From: Paractinoplanes toevensis
GTDB lineage: Bacteria; Actinomycetota; Actinomycetes; Mycobacteriales; Micromonosporaceae
Reading direction: 5' to 3'
DNA length: 62,527 bases
NCBI RefSeq assembly: GCF_018332695.1
Contig: NZ_BOQN01000089.1
Span: 1-62,527 of the forward strand
Shown: positions 42,061 to 50,840 of the stretch, piece by piece
How positions within the stretch are numbered: position 1 is the first letter of the stretch
How the letters are laid out: every line of letters starts with the position of its first letter
Notes under the pieces: generated by a model
Seen by the model: the letters and a program-made list of their open reading frames with translations, nothing else
Databases searched by the model: none
Told to the model about the DNA's origin: nothing
Made by a program: the position numbers and the translations under genes

Positions 42061-42620
42061 GATCGGCGACCGTACCAAAGAGTAGTCTCGCCGTAACGTC
42101 GGTGGCGGTCGGCGGTGACGCCCTCCACCCAGCTCATCGGATCGCCCCGGCTCGCTCGCTCGATCGCCAGCACGGCGTCCTTGGCGAGCCACTCGTTGGC
42201 CAGCAGATCCTGCTGCAGTTCCACGATCTCGTGGTCGCTCACGGCGTACGGCGGATCGACGAAGATCACGTCGTACGGGCCACCGTCGGGCGGAGCCCCG
42301 AGCACCTGGGCGACCTTGCCGGTGACGAGCCGGGCCGAAGCACCGACACGCAGCGCCACGATGTTGTCGCGAATCGTGCGGGCCGCGCGAGCGTCCGATT
42401 CGACCAGAAGTGCATGGGTAGCTCCCCTGGACAGGGCCTCGAGTCCGACCGCCCCCGAACCGGCATAAAGATCCGCGAAACGCACGCCGTCCAGGTCGAT
42501 CATCGAGTGCAGCGCGCTGAACAGGGCTTCCCGAACACGGTCCGAAGTGGGCCGGGTGCCCGCACCGGCCGGAGCGGACAGCCGGCGGCCTCCGTGGGCG
42601 CCCGCAATGATCCTGGTCAT
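42057..42620 (-). CDS. rsmD: 16S rRNA (guanine966-N2)-methyltransferase RsmD
   Basis: 187 aa. Starts MTRIIAGAHGGRRL; PTSDRVREALFSAL and the SAM loop FADLYAGSGAVGLEALSRGA follow, and the N6/N2 motif is DVIFVDPPY. ATG at 42620 has GGAGAGG upstream. It is coupled to coaD, as in most bacteria. Confidence 0.95.
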
Positions 42621-42956
42621 GCGACCTCTCCGGGGTCGTTGGATAGCACCACTCGACGCTACTTCACTACTCACGCAGGGCAATCCTGGAGTGAACAAAT
42701 CCCCTTCACCGCACACGCTCGGGAGTGGAGAGAATCCGCTCAGTGCATGGAAGATCACGGATTTGTATCAACAAACTTAACGCCCGCTGAGGCATTTCCC
42801 AGCTTCGCCTTAGTGGCTATCGTCATGGCTCGTTGCACGTGGTTACGGCCCCGTGTCGACGACGACGTGGGGAGGCCTCGTCGACCGCCTCGCCCCCGTT
42901 CTGGCGTCGGCCCGCCGCTTCCTCGACGCACCCCTGACCCCAACCCAGGAGTAGGC
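42621..42956. other. Divergent intergenic region between rsmD and LPVTG gene
   Basis: 336 bases without a credible gene. It must hold the rsmD-coaD promoter (minus) and the promoter of the wall-anchored protein (plus). The middle (about 42740-42800, TTTGTATCAACAAACTTAAC) is much more AT-rich than its surroundings and is the likely promoter zone. No clear paired hexamers or inverted repeats were assigned. Confidence 0.4.
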
Positions 42957-43985
42957 GTGAACCTGCTTAAGACCAAGCTCCAGCGCACTGCCGCCGTCCT
43001 CGGTGGCGCGCTGCTCGGCCTGGGCGGCGTCGTGGCCATCGCCGCGCCCGCCAGCGCCCACGCACCATCCGTCGACGGTTCGACCGACTGCATCCGCGAC
43101 AAGAGCTGGACCGTCGACTGGTCGGTCGGCAACGACTACCAGCTCGACGCCAAGGTCGACCTGACCAAGACCAAGATCGAGGTCAAGAGCGGCAACGGTC
43201 AGTGGAAGAAGGTCGACAACGGCCTGACCGGCGCGCTGGCCGACGCCGCCACGGTCGTCAAGCCCAATACCGACCGCAAGCCGGACGAGCAGGTGCACGG
43301 CGCGACCACGGTCAGCACCGAAAGCGTCACCGAGGTGCGGCTCTCGGTCGTCCTGATCTGGACCGACGGCTACACCAACGACGGCCACGACCGGAACGGC
43401 GACCCGCAGACCAAGACGGTCCACAAGCCGGAGAAGTGCCCGACCGACAACCCGTCGACGCCGGAGAACCCGACGCCGTCCTCGTCCGGTCCGTCGAGCC
43501 CGGCGACGACCACCCCGTCGAGCCCGACCCCGAGCGAGACCACCCCGGAGATCCCGATCCCGACCCCGTCCACCACGGACGAGCCGGTCGAGCCCAAGGA
43601 GATCCTCGAGTTCAACTGCGACACGCTGGTCATCGGCCTGGACAACCCGGTCGGCGGCACCACCTTCACCCTGAAGTTCAAGACCTCCAAGGGCGAAGAG
43701 CGCACCACCGTCATCAAGCCCGGTGAGAAGAAGACCGAGACCTTCAGCGCCACCGAGGGCTTCTCGCTCCGAGTGACCGTCGAGGTCACGATCGACGGCG
43801 AGACCTACTCGGACTTCACCGACATCAACTACGAGAAGCCGGCCGACTGCGAGGGCGAGGGTGGCGGTCTGCCCGTCACCGGTGCCGCCGCTGGTGGCAT
43901 CGCCGGTGGCGCTGCCGGCCTGCTGGCCATCGGTGCCGTGCTGTTCGTCATGGCCCGCCGCCGCAAGGTGCGCTTCACCGCCTGA
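42957..43985 (+). CDS. LPXTG (LPVTG) cell-wall-anchored surface protein
   Basis: 342 aa. A signal peptide (KTKLQRTAAVLGGALLGLGG, cleavage after ASA near residue 34) leads to an extracellular region with Cys46, a Thr/Ser/Pro-rich spacer (about 165-215: NPTPSSSGPSSPATTTPSSP), and a second beta-rich domain (about 220-300). It ends with LPVTG at 305-309, a hydrophobic helix and ARRRKVRFTA: a complete sortase sorting signal. The functional domains are not recognised. GTG at 42957 has AGGAG six bases upstream. A strong terminator follows. No sortase gene lies in the window. Confidence 0.87.
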   Translation: MNLLKTKLQRTAAVLGGALLGLGGVVAIAAPASAHAPSVDGSTDCIRDKSWTVDWSVGNDYQLDAKVDLTKTKIEVKSGNGQWKKVDNGLTGALADAATVVKPNTDRKPDEQVHGATTVSTESVTEVRLSVVLIWTDGYTNDGHDRNGDPQTKTVHKPEKCPTDNPSTPENPTPSSSGPSSPATTTPSSPTPSETTPEIPIPTPSTTDEPVEPKEILEFNCDTLVIGLDNPVGGTTFTLKFKTSKGEERTTVIKPGEKKTETFSATEGFSLRVTVEVTIDGETYSDFTDINYEKPADCEGEGGGLPVTGAAAGGIAGGAAGLLAIGAVLFVMARRRKVRFTA

Positions 43986-43997
43986 CGCACTGACTGA

Positions 43998-44030
43998 GAG
44001 AGGCGCGCCGACCCGGTCGGCGCGCCTCTC
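43998..44030. terminator. Strong bidirectional terminator
   Basis: A perfect 15-bp stem: GAGAGGCGCGCCGAC (43998-44012) with GTCGGCGCGCCTCTC (44016-44030), loop CCG, then GTCGTTTCC. It lies 12 bases after the LPVTG gene and 25 bases from the end of the converging DUF952 gene. Confidence 0.8.
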
Positions 44031-44054
44031 GTCGTTTCCGGGCGTCCCCGCCCG

Positions 44055-44399
44055 CTACAGCCCCTGCGGCGGCGAGAACGAGCCGTCGGCGTCCGGCTGG
44101 TAGTCGGTCACCGCCACTACGGCCTCGATCGGCAGGGCGGCGTACAGGTGCGGGAAGAGATCACCGTCGGGATGCGCCGGGTCGCCCTCCTCCCAGGTCA
44201 ACGGCGTCGGCAGGCGGGACTCGTCGATCTGGAGCAACAGCAGATCGGTGCGGCCGCGGAAGAGGAACGTCGCCGGGCGGTGCACCTGCTTCTCGGTGGA
44301 GCAGTGAATGTAGCCCTGGGTGGCGAGCGTGTCGCCCTCGTAGACGCCCGCCGCGACCGCTTGCTCCCACGTGTCGCGCGGACAGATGTGCAGGATCAA
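44055..44399 (-). CDS. DUF952 protein
   Basis: 114 aa, a whole DUF952 domain: ILHICPRDTWEQA at the start, GYIHCSTEKQV, LLLLQIDESRL and PHLYAALPIEAVVAV. The fold relates to ADP-ribose-binding/RNA 2'-phosphotransferase-like proteins; no activity is known. The only start that gives the conserved N-terminus is TTG at 44399, which overlaps the recG stop as TTGA, so it depends on recG translation. Confidence 0.85.
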   Translation of the reverse strand: MILHICPRDTWEQAVAAGVYEGDTLATQGYIHCSTEKQVHRPATFLFRGRTDLLLLQIDESRLPTPLTWEEGDPAHPDGDLFPHLYAALPIEAVVAVTDYQPDADGSFSPPQGL

Positions 44400-46609
44400 C
44401 CCTTCTCCAAATACTCAGCGCGTTCCTCGTCGACCAGCGCGGCCACCGAGGCGGCCAACGCCGGATATTTCGTCAGGTCGGGGTCGTCGCCGATCAGCTC
44501 GGTGGCTTCGGCCCGGGCCGCGGTGATCAGCTTGCTGTCCTGAAGAAGCGACAGCAACCGCAGATGCGAGTGCCGGCCGGACTGGGACGCCCCCAGCACG
44601 TCGCCCTCGCGACGCTGCTCCAGGTCGATCTCGGAGAGCCGGAAACCGTCCGTGGTGGCGGCCACCGCGTCCAGCCGTTCGCGGGCCGCCGTCCCCTCCA
44701 CCGACTCGGTGACCAGCAGACAGATGCCCGGCGCCGAGCCCCGGCCCACCCGGCCGCGCAGCTGGTGCAGCTGGGAGACGCCGAACCGGTCGGCATCCAT
44801 GATGATCATGACGGTGGAGTTGGGCACGTCGACGCCCACCTCGATCACCGTGGTGGCGACCAGCACGTCCACGTCGCCCTTCGCGAAGGAGCGCATCACC
44901 GCGTCCTTCTCGTCGGCCGGCAGCTTGCCGTGCAGTACCGCGATCCGCAGACCCCGCAGCGGCCCCTCGGCCAGCAGCGGCGCCACCTCGGTCACGGCCA
45001 GCGGCGGGCGGCGGGCCGGCTCGTTGTCGCCGGGCGGCTCCTCCTCCTCACCCTCGGCGGCGCCGATCCGCGGGCAGACCACGTACGCCTGGTGGCCGGC
45101 CTTCACCTCCTCGCGCAACCGCTGCCAGGCCCGGTCGAGGAAGGCCGGGCGCTCCGGCGGCACCACGTGCGACGCGATCGGCGACCGCCCCCGCGGCAAC
45201 TGCGACAGCGTGGACGTCTCGAGGTCGCCGTAGACGGTCATCGCGACCGTCCGCGGGATCGGCGTCGCCGTCATCACCAGGACGTGCGGCGGAACCGCCG
45301 CCTTCGCCCGCAACGCGTCCCGCTGCTCCACCCCGAACCGGTGCTGCTCGTCGACCACCACCAGGCCGAGATCGTGGAAGTCGACCCCCTCGTACAGCAA
45401 AGCGTGCGTGCCCACCACGATGCCGGCCGTGCCGTCCGCGACCTTGGCCAGCGCGGCCCGCCGGGCCGCCGCGCCGAGCGAACCGGTGACCAGGGTGAGC
45501 TGGGTGCCGCTCGGATCGCCGTCGATCTCGCCGGCCCGGCCGAGCGCGCCCAGTTGCTCGCTGATCCCGCGGAAGTGCTGGGTGGCGAGCACCTCGGTGG
45601 GTGCGAGCAGGGCGGCCTGACCGCCCGAGTCGACCACTTGCAGCATGGCCCGCACCGAGACCAGCGTCTTGCCCGAGCCCACCTCGCCCTGCAGCAGCCG
45701 GTGCATCGGGTGCGGTTTCGCCAGGTCGGCCGCGATCTCCTCGCCGACCGACTGCTGGCCCTCGGTCAACTCGTACGGCAGTCCGGCGTCGAATTTCGCC
45801 AGGATGCCGCCCTCGATGCGCGGCCGGGCGTGGCCCGGCGTGCCGGCCGCGCGGGCCCGGCGCTGCACCAGGGTGAGCTGGACGGCGAACGCCTCGTCCC
45901 ACTTCAGCCGGTACTTCGCGGAGAACAGCGCCTCCTTCGAGGTGGGACGGTGGATCTCCCGCAGCGCGGTGCCGATGCCCACCAGGTTGCGGTTGGCCCG
46001 CACGGCGGCCGGGAGCGGGTCGTCGGGCGGCTGGAACGTGTCCAGGACCGTGCGGACGCACTTGGCGATCACCCACGTCGGCACGGCCTGCGCGGCCGGG
46101 TAGACCGGGATCAGCGCGCCCGCGAACTCCTCGATCTCCTCGGCCGCCTCGTCCTGCGTCGCGTCGGCACTCAGCAGTTGATAGGCCGGACCGTTCAGCT
46201 GCCGCTTCCCCCGGAAATCGGTGATCTTGCCGGCGAACAGGCCCCACCGCCCCCGCGTCAACTCCCGCTCGCGCCACGCCTGGTTGAAGAAGGTGCAGGT
46301 CAGCGTCGCGCCCGAGCCGTCCCCGACGGTGATCTCGAGCATGTTGCCCCGGCGGGCGCGCATCGGCTTCACGCTGATCGACTGCACCTGGGCCAGCAGC
46401 GTCACCTGCTCACCGATCTGCAGGTCGCGCATGTCGGTGTGCTCGCCGCGCTCGTCGTAACGCCGCGGGAAGTGATAGATCAGGTCGCCGGCGGTGTGCA
46501 GGTCGAGGTGGGTGGCGAGGGCCTTCGCGGTCTTCTCGCCGAGCACCTTGCGCAACGGCGTCGTGGTCGTCGTGGCGGTGGTCTCCGCGCCGTCGGTCGG
46601 CTCGCTCAT
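44396..46609 (-). CDS. recG: ATP-dependent DNA helicase RecG
   Basis: 737 aa. Remodels stalled replication forks and Holliday junctions. An N-terminal wedge (OB) domain includes YHFPRRYDERGEH. The helicase core has Walker A LLQGEVGSGKTLVSVRAML, LLAPTEVLATQH, the DEQH box VVVDEQHRFGVEQRD, TATPIPRT, motif V VATTVIEVGVDVPN and motif VI QLRGRVGRG. ATG at 46609 with GAGGAG upstream begins a usual-length protein. Confidence 0.96.
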   Translation of the reverse strand: MSEPTDGAETTATTTTTPLRKVLGEKTAKALATHLDLHTAGDLIYHFPRRYDERGEHTDMRDLQIGEQVTLLAQVQSISVKPMRARRGNMLEITVGDGSGATLTCTFFNQAWRERELTRGRWGLFAGKITDFRGKRQLNGPAYQLLSADATQDEAAEEIEEFAGALIPVYPAAQAVPTWVIAKCVRTVLDTFQPPDDPLPAAVRANRNLVGIGTALREIHRPTSKEALFSAKYRLKWDEAFAVQLTLVQRRARAAGTPGHARPRIEGGILAKFDAGLPYELTEGQQSVGEEIAADLAKPHPMHRLLQGEVGSGKTLVSVRAMLQVVDSGGQAALLAPTEVLATQHFRGISEQLGALGRAGEIDGDPSGTQLTLVTGSLGAAARRAALAKVADGTAGIVVGTHALLYEGVDFHDLGLVVVDEQHRFGVEQRDALRAKAAVPPHVLVMTATPIPRTVAMTVYGDLETSTLSQLPRGRSPIASHVVPPERPAFLDRAWQRLREEVKAGHQAYVVCPRIGAAEGEEEEPPGDNEPARRPPLAVTEVAPLLAEGPLRGLRIAVLHGKLPADEKDAVMRSFAKGDVDVLVATTVIEVGVDVPNSTVMIIMDADRFGVSQLHQLRGRVGRGSAPGICLLVTESVEGTAARERLDAVAATTDGFRLSEIDLEQRREGDVLGASQSGRHSHLRLLSLLQDSKLITAARAEATELIGDDPDLTKYPALAASVAALVDEERAEYLEKG

Positions 46610-46617
46610 TCCGCTCC

Positions 46618-48687
46618 TCATTCCACGCCCACCAGCAGGTGGTATCGGGGCTGGCCGCCCGCATAACACTGCAACTCGACGAACGGCCAGGTCTGCGTGA
46701 CGTGACCGCGCAGCGTCTCCTCCAGGGAGATCGGGGCGTCGGCCCCCAGCACCAGGGTGGCCAGCTCGCCGCCACCGCCGAGCATCCGGTCGAGCAGGCG
46801 GCGGCTCACGTCCTCCAGATCGGCGCCGATCACGTGCACCTCGCCGTCGACCAGACCGAGCAGGTCACCGGCCCGGCACGGACCGGCCACCGTGAGCGAG
46901 TCCCGCTGGGCCGTGCAGACCTCGCCGTACCGGCAGGCACCGGCTGCCTCGGCCATCGCGATCACGTCATCGCTGAACGGCCGCCCGGCATCCCGCACGG
47001 CCAGCGCCGCGAGCGCCTGCACCGGCGACCGGGTCGGCACCACACTCACCCGTACGCCCGAGCCCTCCGCCTCCCGCGCCGCGGCGGTGGCCACCGCGTG
47101 GGTGTTGGCGTCGTTCGGCAGCAGCACCACGCACCCCGCCCGGGTCGCCGCGATCGCCTTGAGCATCTCCCGGATCGACGGGTTCCGGTCGACCACGGTG
47201 GCACCCTCATGCTCGAACAGAGCCGCCAGCCCGTCCCCCGCCGCGACCACCACGGCTCCACGCCGCAGCGCCGGCCGTTCCTCGGCGACCACCGCCCCGT
47301 GCCCGCGCGCCTGCTCCAGCGGCGTAACACTGATCCGCCGCGGCCGCCCGGCGACGACCCCGGCCTCGACAGCCGCCCCGATGTCCTCGGCCCCCACATG
47401 AACGTGCACGTTCCAGGTGCCGTCCCCCGTCCCGACCACGACGAGCGAATCCCCCAGCCCGTCCAGCACCCGCCGCAACTCCCCGACGGCCGAGTCCGGA
47501 GCTTCCAGCAGGTATTGCACCTCGAACCCGAACCCACCACCGCCCTCGGCTGCCCCCAGCAGCTCCCCGCCCGAGCCGCCCTCGGCCGCCCCCAGCAGCT
47601 CCCCGCCCGAGCTTTCGGCCGAGCCGCCCGCACCGGCCGCAGCGCTCGGTCGGTCGTCGGCGGCGCCCAGGCCGTCGGAATCCCCGCCGCCCACGGTCGC
47701 GCTGAGGTCGCCGAGAGCAAGCGGTACTGCGCCGCCTCGGTCCGATTCGGCTAGGTCGGCCGGGCTCGTCTCGGCGTCGCCCAGGTGGGGCGGGTCGGCC
47801 GGCGTCAGGGCTTCGACCAGCGCGTCCAGGAGCAGGCACAGGCCGCGGCCGCCGGCGTCGACCACGCCGGCTCGGGCCAGGATCGGGAGCTGCTGCGGGG
47901 TGCGGGCCAGGGCCTCGGAGGCGGCGACCGCCGCCGCGCGGGCCACGGCGACCAGGTCGTCGGACTTGATGCGGCCGGCGCCCTCGGCGGCGGCCGCCAC
48001 CACCGACAGAACGGTGCCCTCGACCGGGCGGGCCACCGCCGCATAGGCGGCCTCGGTGGCCGAACGCAGCGCCCGGGCCAGCTCGCCGCCACGCACGGCG
48101 ACCGAGGTGGCCATGCTGTCGGCCATGCCGCGGAGAATCTGCGAGACGATCACGCCGGAGTTGCCCCGGGCACCGAGCAGCGCTCCGCGAGCCATCCGCC
48201 GCAGCGTTCGGCCCGGCTCCTTGTCCCCCGCCGCCGACTCGAACACCTCGCCGGTGAGCGCATGCGACCGCTCACCGACCCCGCCCTGGGCGAATCGGCC
48301 CTCCGCCTCGCCGCCGAAGCCGTCGTTCTCCGCGCCGGGACGTGCCCACGTCTCACCGCCGGAGCGGGCCCCGTCGCCAGGACGGCCCCCGGCCTCATCG
48401 TCGCGATGGTGTGCGGCTGCGTCGCCGGGGCGGGCCTCGGCCTCGCTGCCGGAGCGGACCGATGCGTCTCCGCCGGAACGGAGGGCGGGATGGAGCTCGT
48501 CGGCCGAGTTGGGCTCGTCGAGGGCCTGCTGGGCCGATGTGAGGGTCAGCACGAGGTTGGTGCCGGTGTCGCCGTCGGGCACCGGGTAGACGTTCAGCTC
48601 GTCGATTTCGTGTTGGTGGGCGCGTAGTGCTTTCAGCCCACCACCGCACCAGCGGTGGACCGCGGCGGCGTCGAGGGTCTTCAGCAC
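46618..48687 (-). CDS. DAK2/DegV-type fatty acid kinase-like protein (FakA/YloV) with insertions
   Basis: 689 aa. FakA-like proteins phosphorylate fatty acids bound to FakB. The DhaL/DAK2 domain is recognised by ELNVYPVPDGDTGTNL (about 30-44, metal-binding aspartates), GARGNSGVIVSQILRG, and DAGGRGLCLLLDALVEAL. The C-terminal part has YLLEAPDS, GDGTWNVHVHVG, and GCVVLLPNDANTHAVA. The family is usually about 550 aa. Two low-complexity insertions explain the excess: residues 57-160 (Gly/Arg/Glu/Asp-rich) between the aspartate motif and the rest of DAK2, and about 300-385 with a duplicated 12-residue GGELLGAAEGG unit. GTG at 48687. It precedes recG, the common order. No fakB lies in the window. 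Confidence 0.85.
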   Translation of the reverse strand: MLKTLDAAAVHRWCGGGLKALRAHQHEIDELNVYPVPDGDTGTNLVLTLTSAQQALDEPNSADELHPALRSGGDASVRSGSEAEARPGDAAAHHRDDEAGGRPGDGARSGGETWARPGAENDGFGGEAEGRFAQGGVGERSHALTGEVFESAAGDKEPGRTLRRMARGALLGARGNSGVIVSQILRGMADSMATSVAVRGGELARALRSATEAAYAAVARPVEGTVLSVVAAAAEGAGRIKSDDLVAVARAAAVAASEALARTPQQLPILARAGVVDAGGRGLCLLLDALVEALTPADPPHLGDAETSPADLAESDRGGAVPLALGDLSATVGGGDSDGLGAADDRPSAAAGAGGSAESSGGELLGAAEGGSGGELLGAAEGGGGFGFEVQYLLEAPDSAVGELRRVLDGLGDSLVVVGTGDGTWNVHVHVGAEDIGAAVEAGVVAGRPRRISVTPLEQARGHGAVVAEERPALRRGAVVVAAGDGLAALFEHEGATVVDRNPSIREMLKAIAATRAGCVVLLPNDANTHAVATAAAREAEGSGVRVSVVPTRSPVQALAALAVRDAGRPFSDDVIAMAEAAGACRYGEVCTAQRDSLTVAGPCRAGDLLGLVDGEVHVIGADLEDVSRRLLDRMLGGGGELATLVLGADAPISLEETLRGHVTQTWPFVELQCYAGGQPRYHLLVGVE
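47540..47611. repeat. Two tandem copies of a 36-bp unit inside FakA-like gene
   Basis: Copies at 47540-47575 and 47576-47611 differ at one base (T47551 versus C47587). The period is a multiple of three and encodes a repeated GGELLGAAEGG-type unit in the second low-complexity insertion, so reading frame is kept. Confidence 0.9.
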
Positions 48688-48843
48688 GCGAAAATCGTAC
48701 TAACCGCCCCTGACATTCTCCCGTGACCGCCCCCTGACCGGGGCGATTGGCTGTCGCGGTGGGGCATCGGGTAACCTTGCCGGGTTGCCCGGACGGTCTT
48801 TGCTGGGCGCCTTCAAGTTTCGCTGAGAACTCAGGAGTACCCC

Positions 48844-49035
48844 GTGGCTAGCGTGTGCGACGTCTGTGGCAAGGGACCGGGCTTCGGCCACAACGTGTCC
48901 CACTCGCACCGGCGGACCAACCGCCGCTGGAACCCGAACATCCAGTCGGTGCGCACCCCGGCCGGTGGTGGCACGACCAAGAAGGTCAAGGCCTGCACCT
49001 CGTGCATCAAGGCCGGCAAGGTCGTGCGCGCCTGA
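48844..49035 (+). CDS. rpmB: 50S ribosomal protein L28
   Basis: 63 aa. MASVCDVCGKGPGFGHNVSHSHRRT in substance is the L28 start, followed by RRWNPNIQSV. CDVC (5-8) and CTSC (51-54) make it the zinc-binding C+ form. GTG at 48844 has AGGAG seven bases upstream. It is divergent from the FakA-like gene with about 155 bases between, and a terminator hairpin follows. Confidence 0.96.
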   Translation: MASVCDVCGKGPGFGHNVSHSHRRTNRRWNPNIQSVRTPAGGGTTKKVKACTSCIKAGKVVRA

Positions 49036-49056
49036 CTCAGGCGCATCAGACACATC

Positions 49057-49083
49057 AGCCGCCGGGCCAGTGGCCCGGCGGCT
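49057..49083. terminator. Terminator after rpmB
   Basis: AGCCGCCGGGCC (49057-49068) pairs perfectly with GGCCCGGCGGCT (49072-49083), loop AGT, followed by ATTTGTGTG on the plus strand. It sits between rpmB and the converging acetyltransferase gene, ten bases from the latter's stop. Confidence 0.75.
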
Positions 49084-49093
49084 ATTTGTGTGC

Positions 49094-49552
49094 CTAGAGC
49101 GCCTTGGCGAAGGACAGGACGCCGTCCTCCCCGGCGTAGAAGCCGAAGTCCGCGATGCGGACGTAACCGGCCGACTCGTACAGGTTGATCGCCTCGGGCT
49201 GCCGGTCGCCGGTCTCCAGGATCAGCCGGGTGCAGCCGGCCTCGCGGGCCGAGTCCTCGATCGTGGTGAGCATGCGGCGGCCGAGGCCGCGGCCGCGGGC
49301 CGATTTCGCGGTGAACATGCGTTTCAGCTCGGCGTCGTCGCCGTGCCGGCGCCAGCCGGCGCAGCCGACCAGTTTCTCGCCGTCGTCGGCCACGAAGAAC
49401 GCGCCGTCCGGCGGGCTGAAGTCGCTGTCGGCGATGGGCGTGTCGTCGCCGCTGCCGCCGTACCGTTCGGAGAGTTCGTCGAGGACGTCGACGAGCAGGG
49501 CGCGGACCGCCGGCTCGCCGAAGTCCACCATTCTGATCTTGATGTCGGGCAC
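49094..49552 (-). CDS. GNAT-family N-acetyltransferase
   Basis: 152 aa. One GNAT domain: AFFVADDGEKLVGCAGWRRH, the acetyl-CoA loop FTAKSARGRGLGRRML (R/Q-x-x-G-x-G/A), CTRLILETGDRQPEAINLYESAGY. Substrate unknown. The start is uncertain: GTG at 49552 (15 bases after the thiL stop) or ATG at 49531 (MVDFGEPAV); neither has a clear binding site. Confidence 0.85.
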   Translation of the reverse strand: MPDIKIRMVDFGEPAVRALLVDVLDELSERYGGSGDDTPIADSDFSPPDGAFFVADDGEKLVGCAGWRRHGDDAELKRMFTAKSARGRGLGRRMLTTIEDSAREAGCTRLILETGDRQPEAINLYESAGYVRIADFGFYAGEDGVLSFAKAL

Positions 49553-49566
49553 GCCAAAAAGAGTAA

Positions 49567-50505
49567 TCAGCTGAAGTGGTCCCAGCCTCGGGGCCCGGAC
49601 CAGTGTTTGCGGTCGACGGTGACGCCGGAGCCGTCGTAGACCCGGCCGATCTCGCGCCAGCCCTCGGGCAGTGTCGTGCCGGGCGGGAAGGTCGCGGCGA
49701 GCGCGTGGTCGTCGCCGCCGCCGAGCAGCCACTGGAGCGGGTCGACACCGAGGGCGGTGGCCGCGTCCCGCATCTGCGGCGGAACCGTGAAGGCGTCGGT
49801 GTGCACATCCAGGGCCACCAGCGAGGCCGTGGCGATCTGCCCGAGGTCCTGGAGCAGGCCGTCCGAGATGTCGATCATCGAGGTGGCGCCGTGCCGGGCG
49901 GCCAGCGGCCCGGCCGAATACGGAACCTCGGGCCGCCGGTACGCCTCGACCAGCGCTTTCGGCGTACGGAATCCGCGGGAAAGAATCGTGTAGCCGGCCG
50001 CCGCGTGTCCCGTACGCCCGGCAAGGGCGAGAATGTCGCCCGGCTGTGCCCCGCCGCGCACCACCGGAGGCCGCCCGCCCAGGTCGCCCAGTGCCGTGAC
50101 CGCGACGGTGAGCGTCGGGCTCGACGACATGTCGCCGCCCACCACGCTCGCGCCGACCAGCGCGGCCTCGGCCGACAGGCCGACCGCCAGTTCCTCGGCC
50201 CAGCCGACCTCCAGGTCGGCGGGCGCGCACAGCGCCACCAGCAGCGCGGTCGGGGTGGCACCCATGGCCGCGATGTCGGCCAGGTTGGCGGCGGCGGCCC
50301 GGTGGCCGATGTCGGAGGCGCTGCCCCAGTCGCGGCGGAAGTGCCGGCCCTCGACGAGCACGTCGGTGGAGGCCACCACCCGGCCGTCGGGCGCGGCCAC
50401 CACCGCGCTGTCGTCGCCCGGCCCGAGCAGGACCGTCGGGCCGGTTTCGAGCCGCGAGACGACCCGGGCAATCAGCCCGAACTCGCCGATCTCGGCAATG
50501 CTCAC
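49567..50505 (-). CDS. thiL: Thiamine-monophosphate kinase
   Basis: 312 aa. Last step of thiamine diphosphate synthesis. PurM-like ATP-binding fold with LLGPGDDSAVVAAPDG, VASTDVLVEGRHFRRDW, AANLADIAAMGATPTALLVAL, VVGGDMSSSP and MIDISDGLLQDLGQIA, and GGGDDHALAATFP near the end. GTG at 50505 is preceded by GGAAAGG. Divergent from the RAM-domain gene, within the actinobacterial thiL / Lrp-RAM / DUF3515 / ddl neighbourhood. Confidence 0.95.
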   Translation of the reverse strand: MSIAEIGEFGLIARVVSRLETGPTVLLGPGDDSAVVAAPDGRVVASTDVLVEGRHFRRDWGSASDIGHRAAAANLADIAAMGATPTALLVALCAPADLEVGWAEELAVGLSAEAALVGASVVGGDMSSSPTLTVAVTALGDLGGRPPVVRGGAQPGDILALAGRTGHAAAGYTILSRGFRTPKALVEAYRRPEVPYSAGPLAARHGATSMIDISDGLLQDLGQIATASLVALDVHTDAFTVPPQMRDAATALGVDPLQWLLGGGDDHALAATFPPGTTLPEGWREIGRVYDGSGVTVDRKHWSGPRGWDHFS

Positions 50506-50604
50506 TGTGTGCAGCCTTTCCGTACCGGTGGCATCCCGCAGCCGCGTCGATTCTTACGGTAGTTTCACGTTCGAGTTACGGCTGGCAGAGGATGGGAGCG
50601 GATC

Positions 50605-50838
50605 GTGGTCCAGGCATACATCCTGATCCAAACAGAGGTCGGAAGGGCCCATGACGTGGCCGCCGCGATAGGCAAAATACCCGGTGTCATCCGGGTGGAC
50701 GCCGTCACCGGCCCGTACGACGTGGTCGTGCTGGCCGAGGCACACACCGTAGACGATCTGGGTGGGCTGATTGTGAGCCAGGTCCAGAACGTCACGGGCA
50801 TCATGCGGACGCTCACCTGCTCCGTGGTAAACCTCTGA
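50605..50838 (+). CDS. Stand-alone Lrp/AsnC ligand-binding (RAM) domain protein
   Basis: 77 aa. Only the RAM domain of Lrp/AsnC regulators: QAYILIQTEVGRAHDVAAAIGKIPGVIRVDAVTGPYDVVVLAE, without a DNA-binding helix-turn-helix. Such proteins form oligomers and may bind amino acids; a role tied to ddl or thiL is not shown. GTG at 50605 with GGGAG upstream. DUF3515 starts two bases after its stop. Confidence 0.88.
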   Translation: MVQAYILIQTEVGRAHDVAAAIGKIPGVIRVDAVTGPYDVVVLAEAHTVDDLGGLIVSQVQNVTGIMRTLTCSVVNL

Positions 50839-50840
50839 GC

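Noticed and set aside
47540..47611. Two 36-bp repeats as a CRISPR remnant
   Set aside because: The copies are directly adjacent with no spacer, in frame, and encode a repeated peptide; no cas genes are present.
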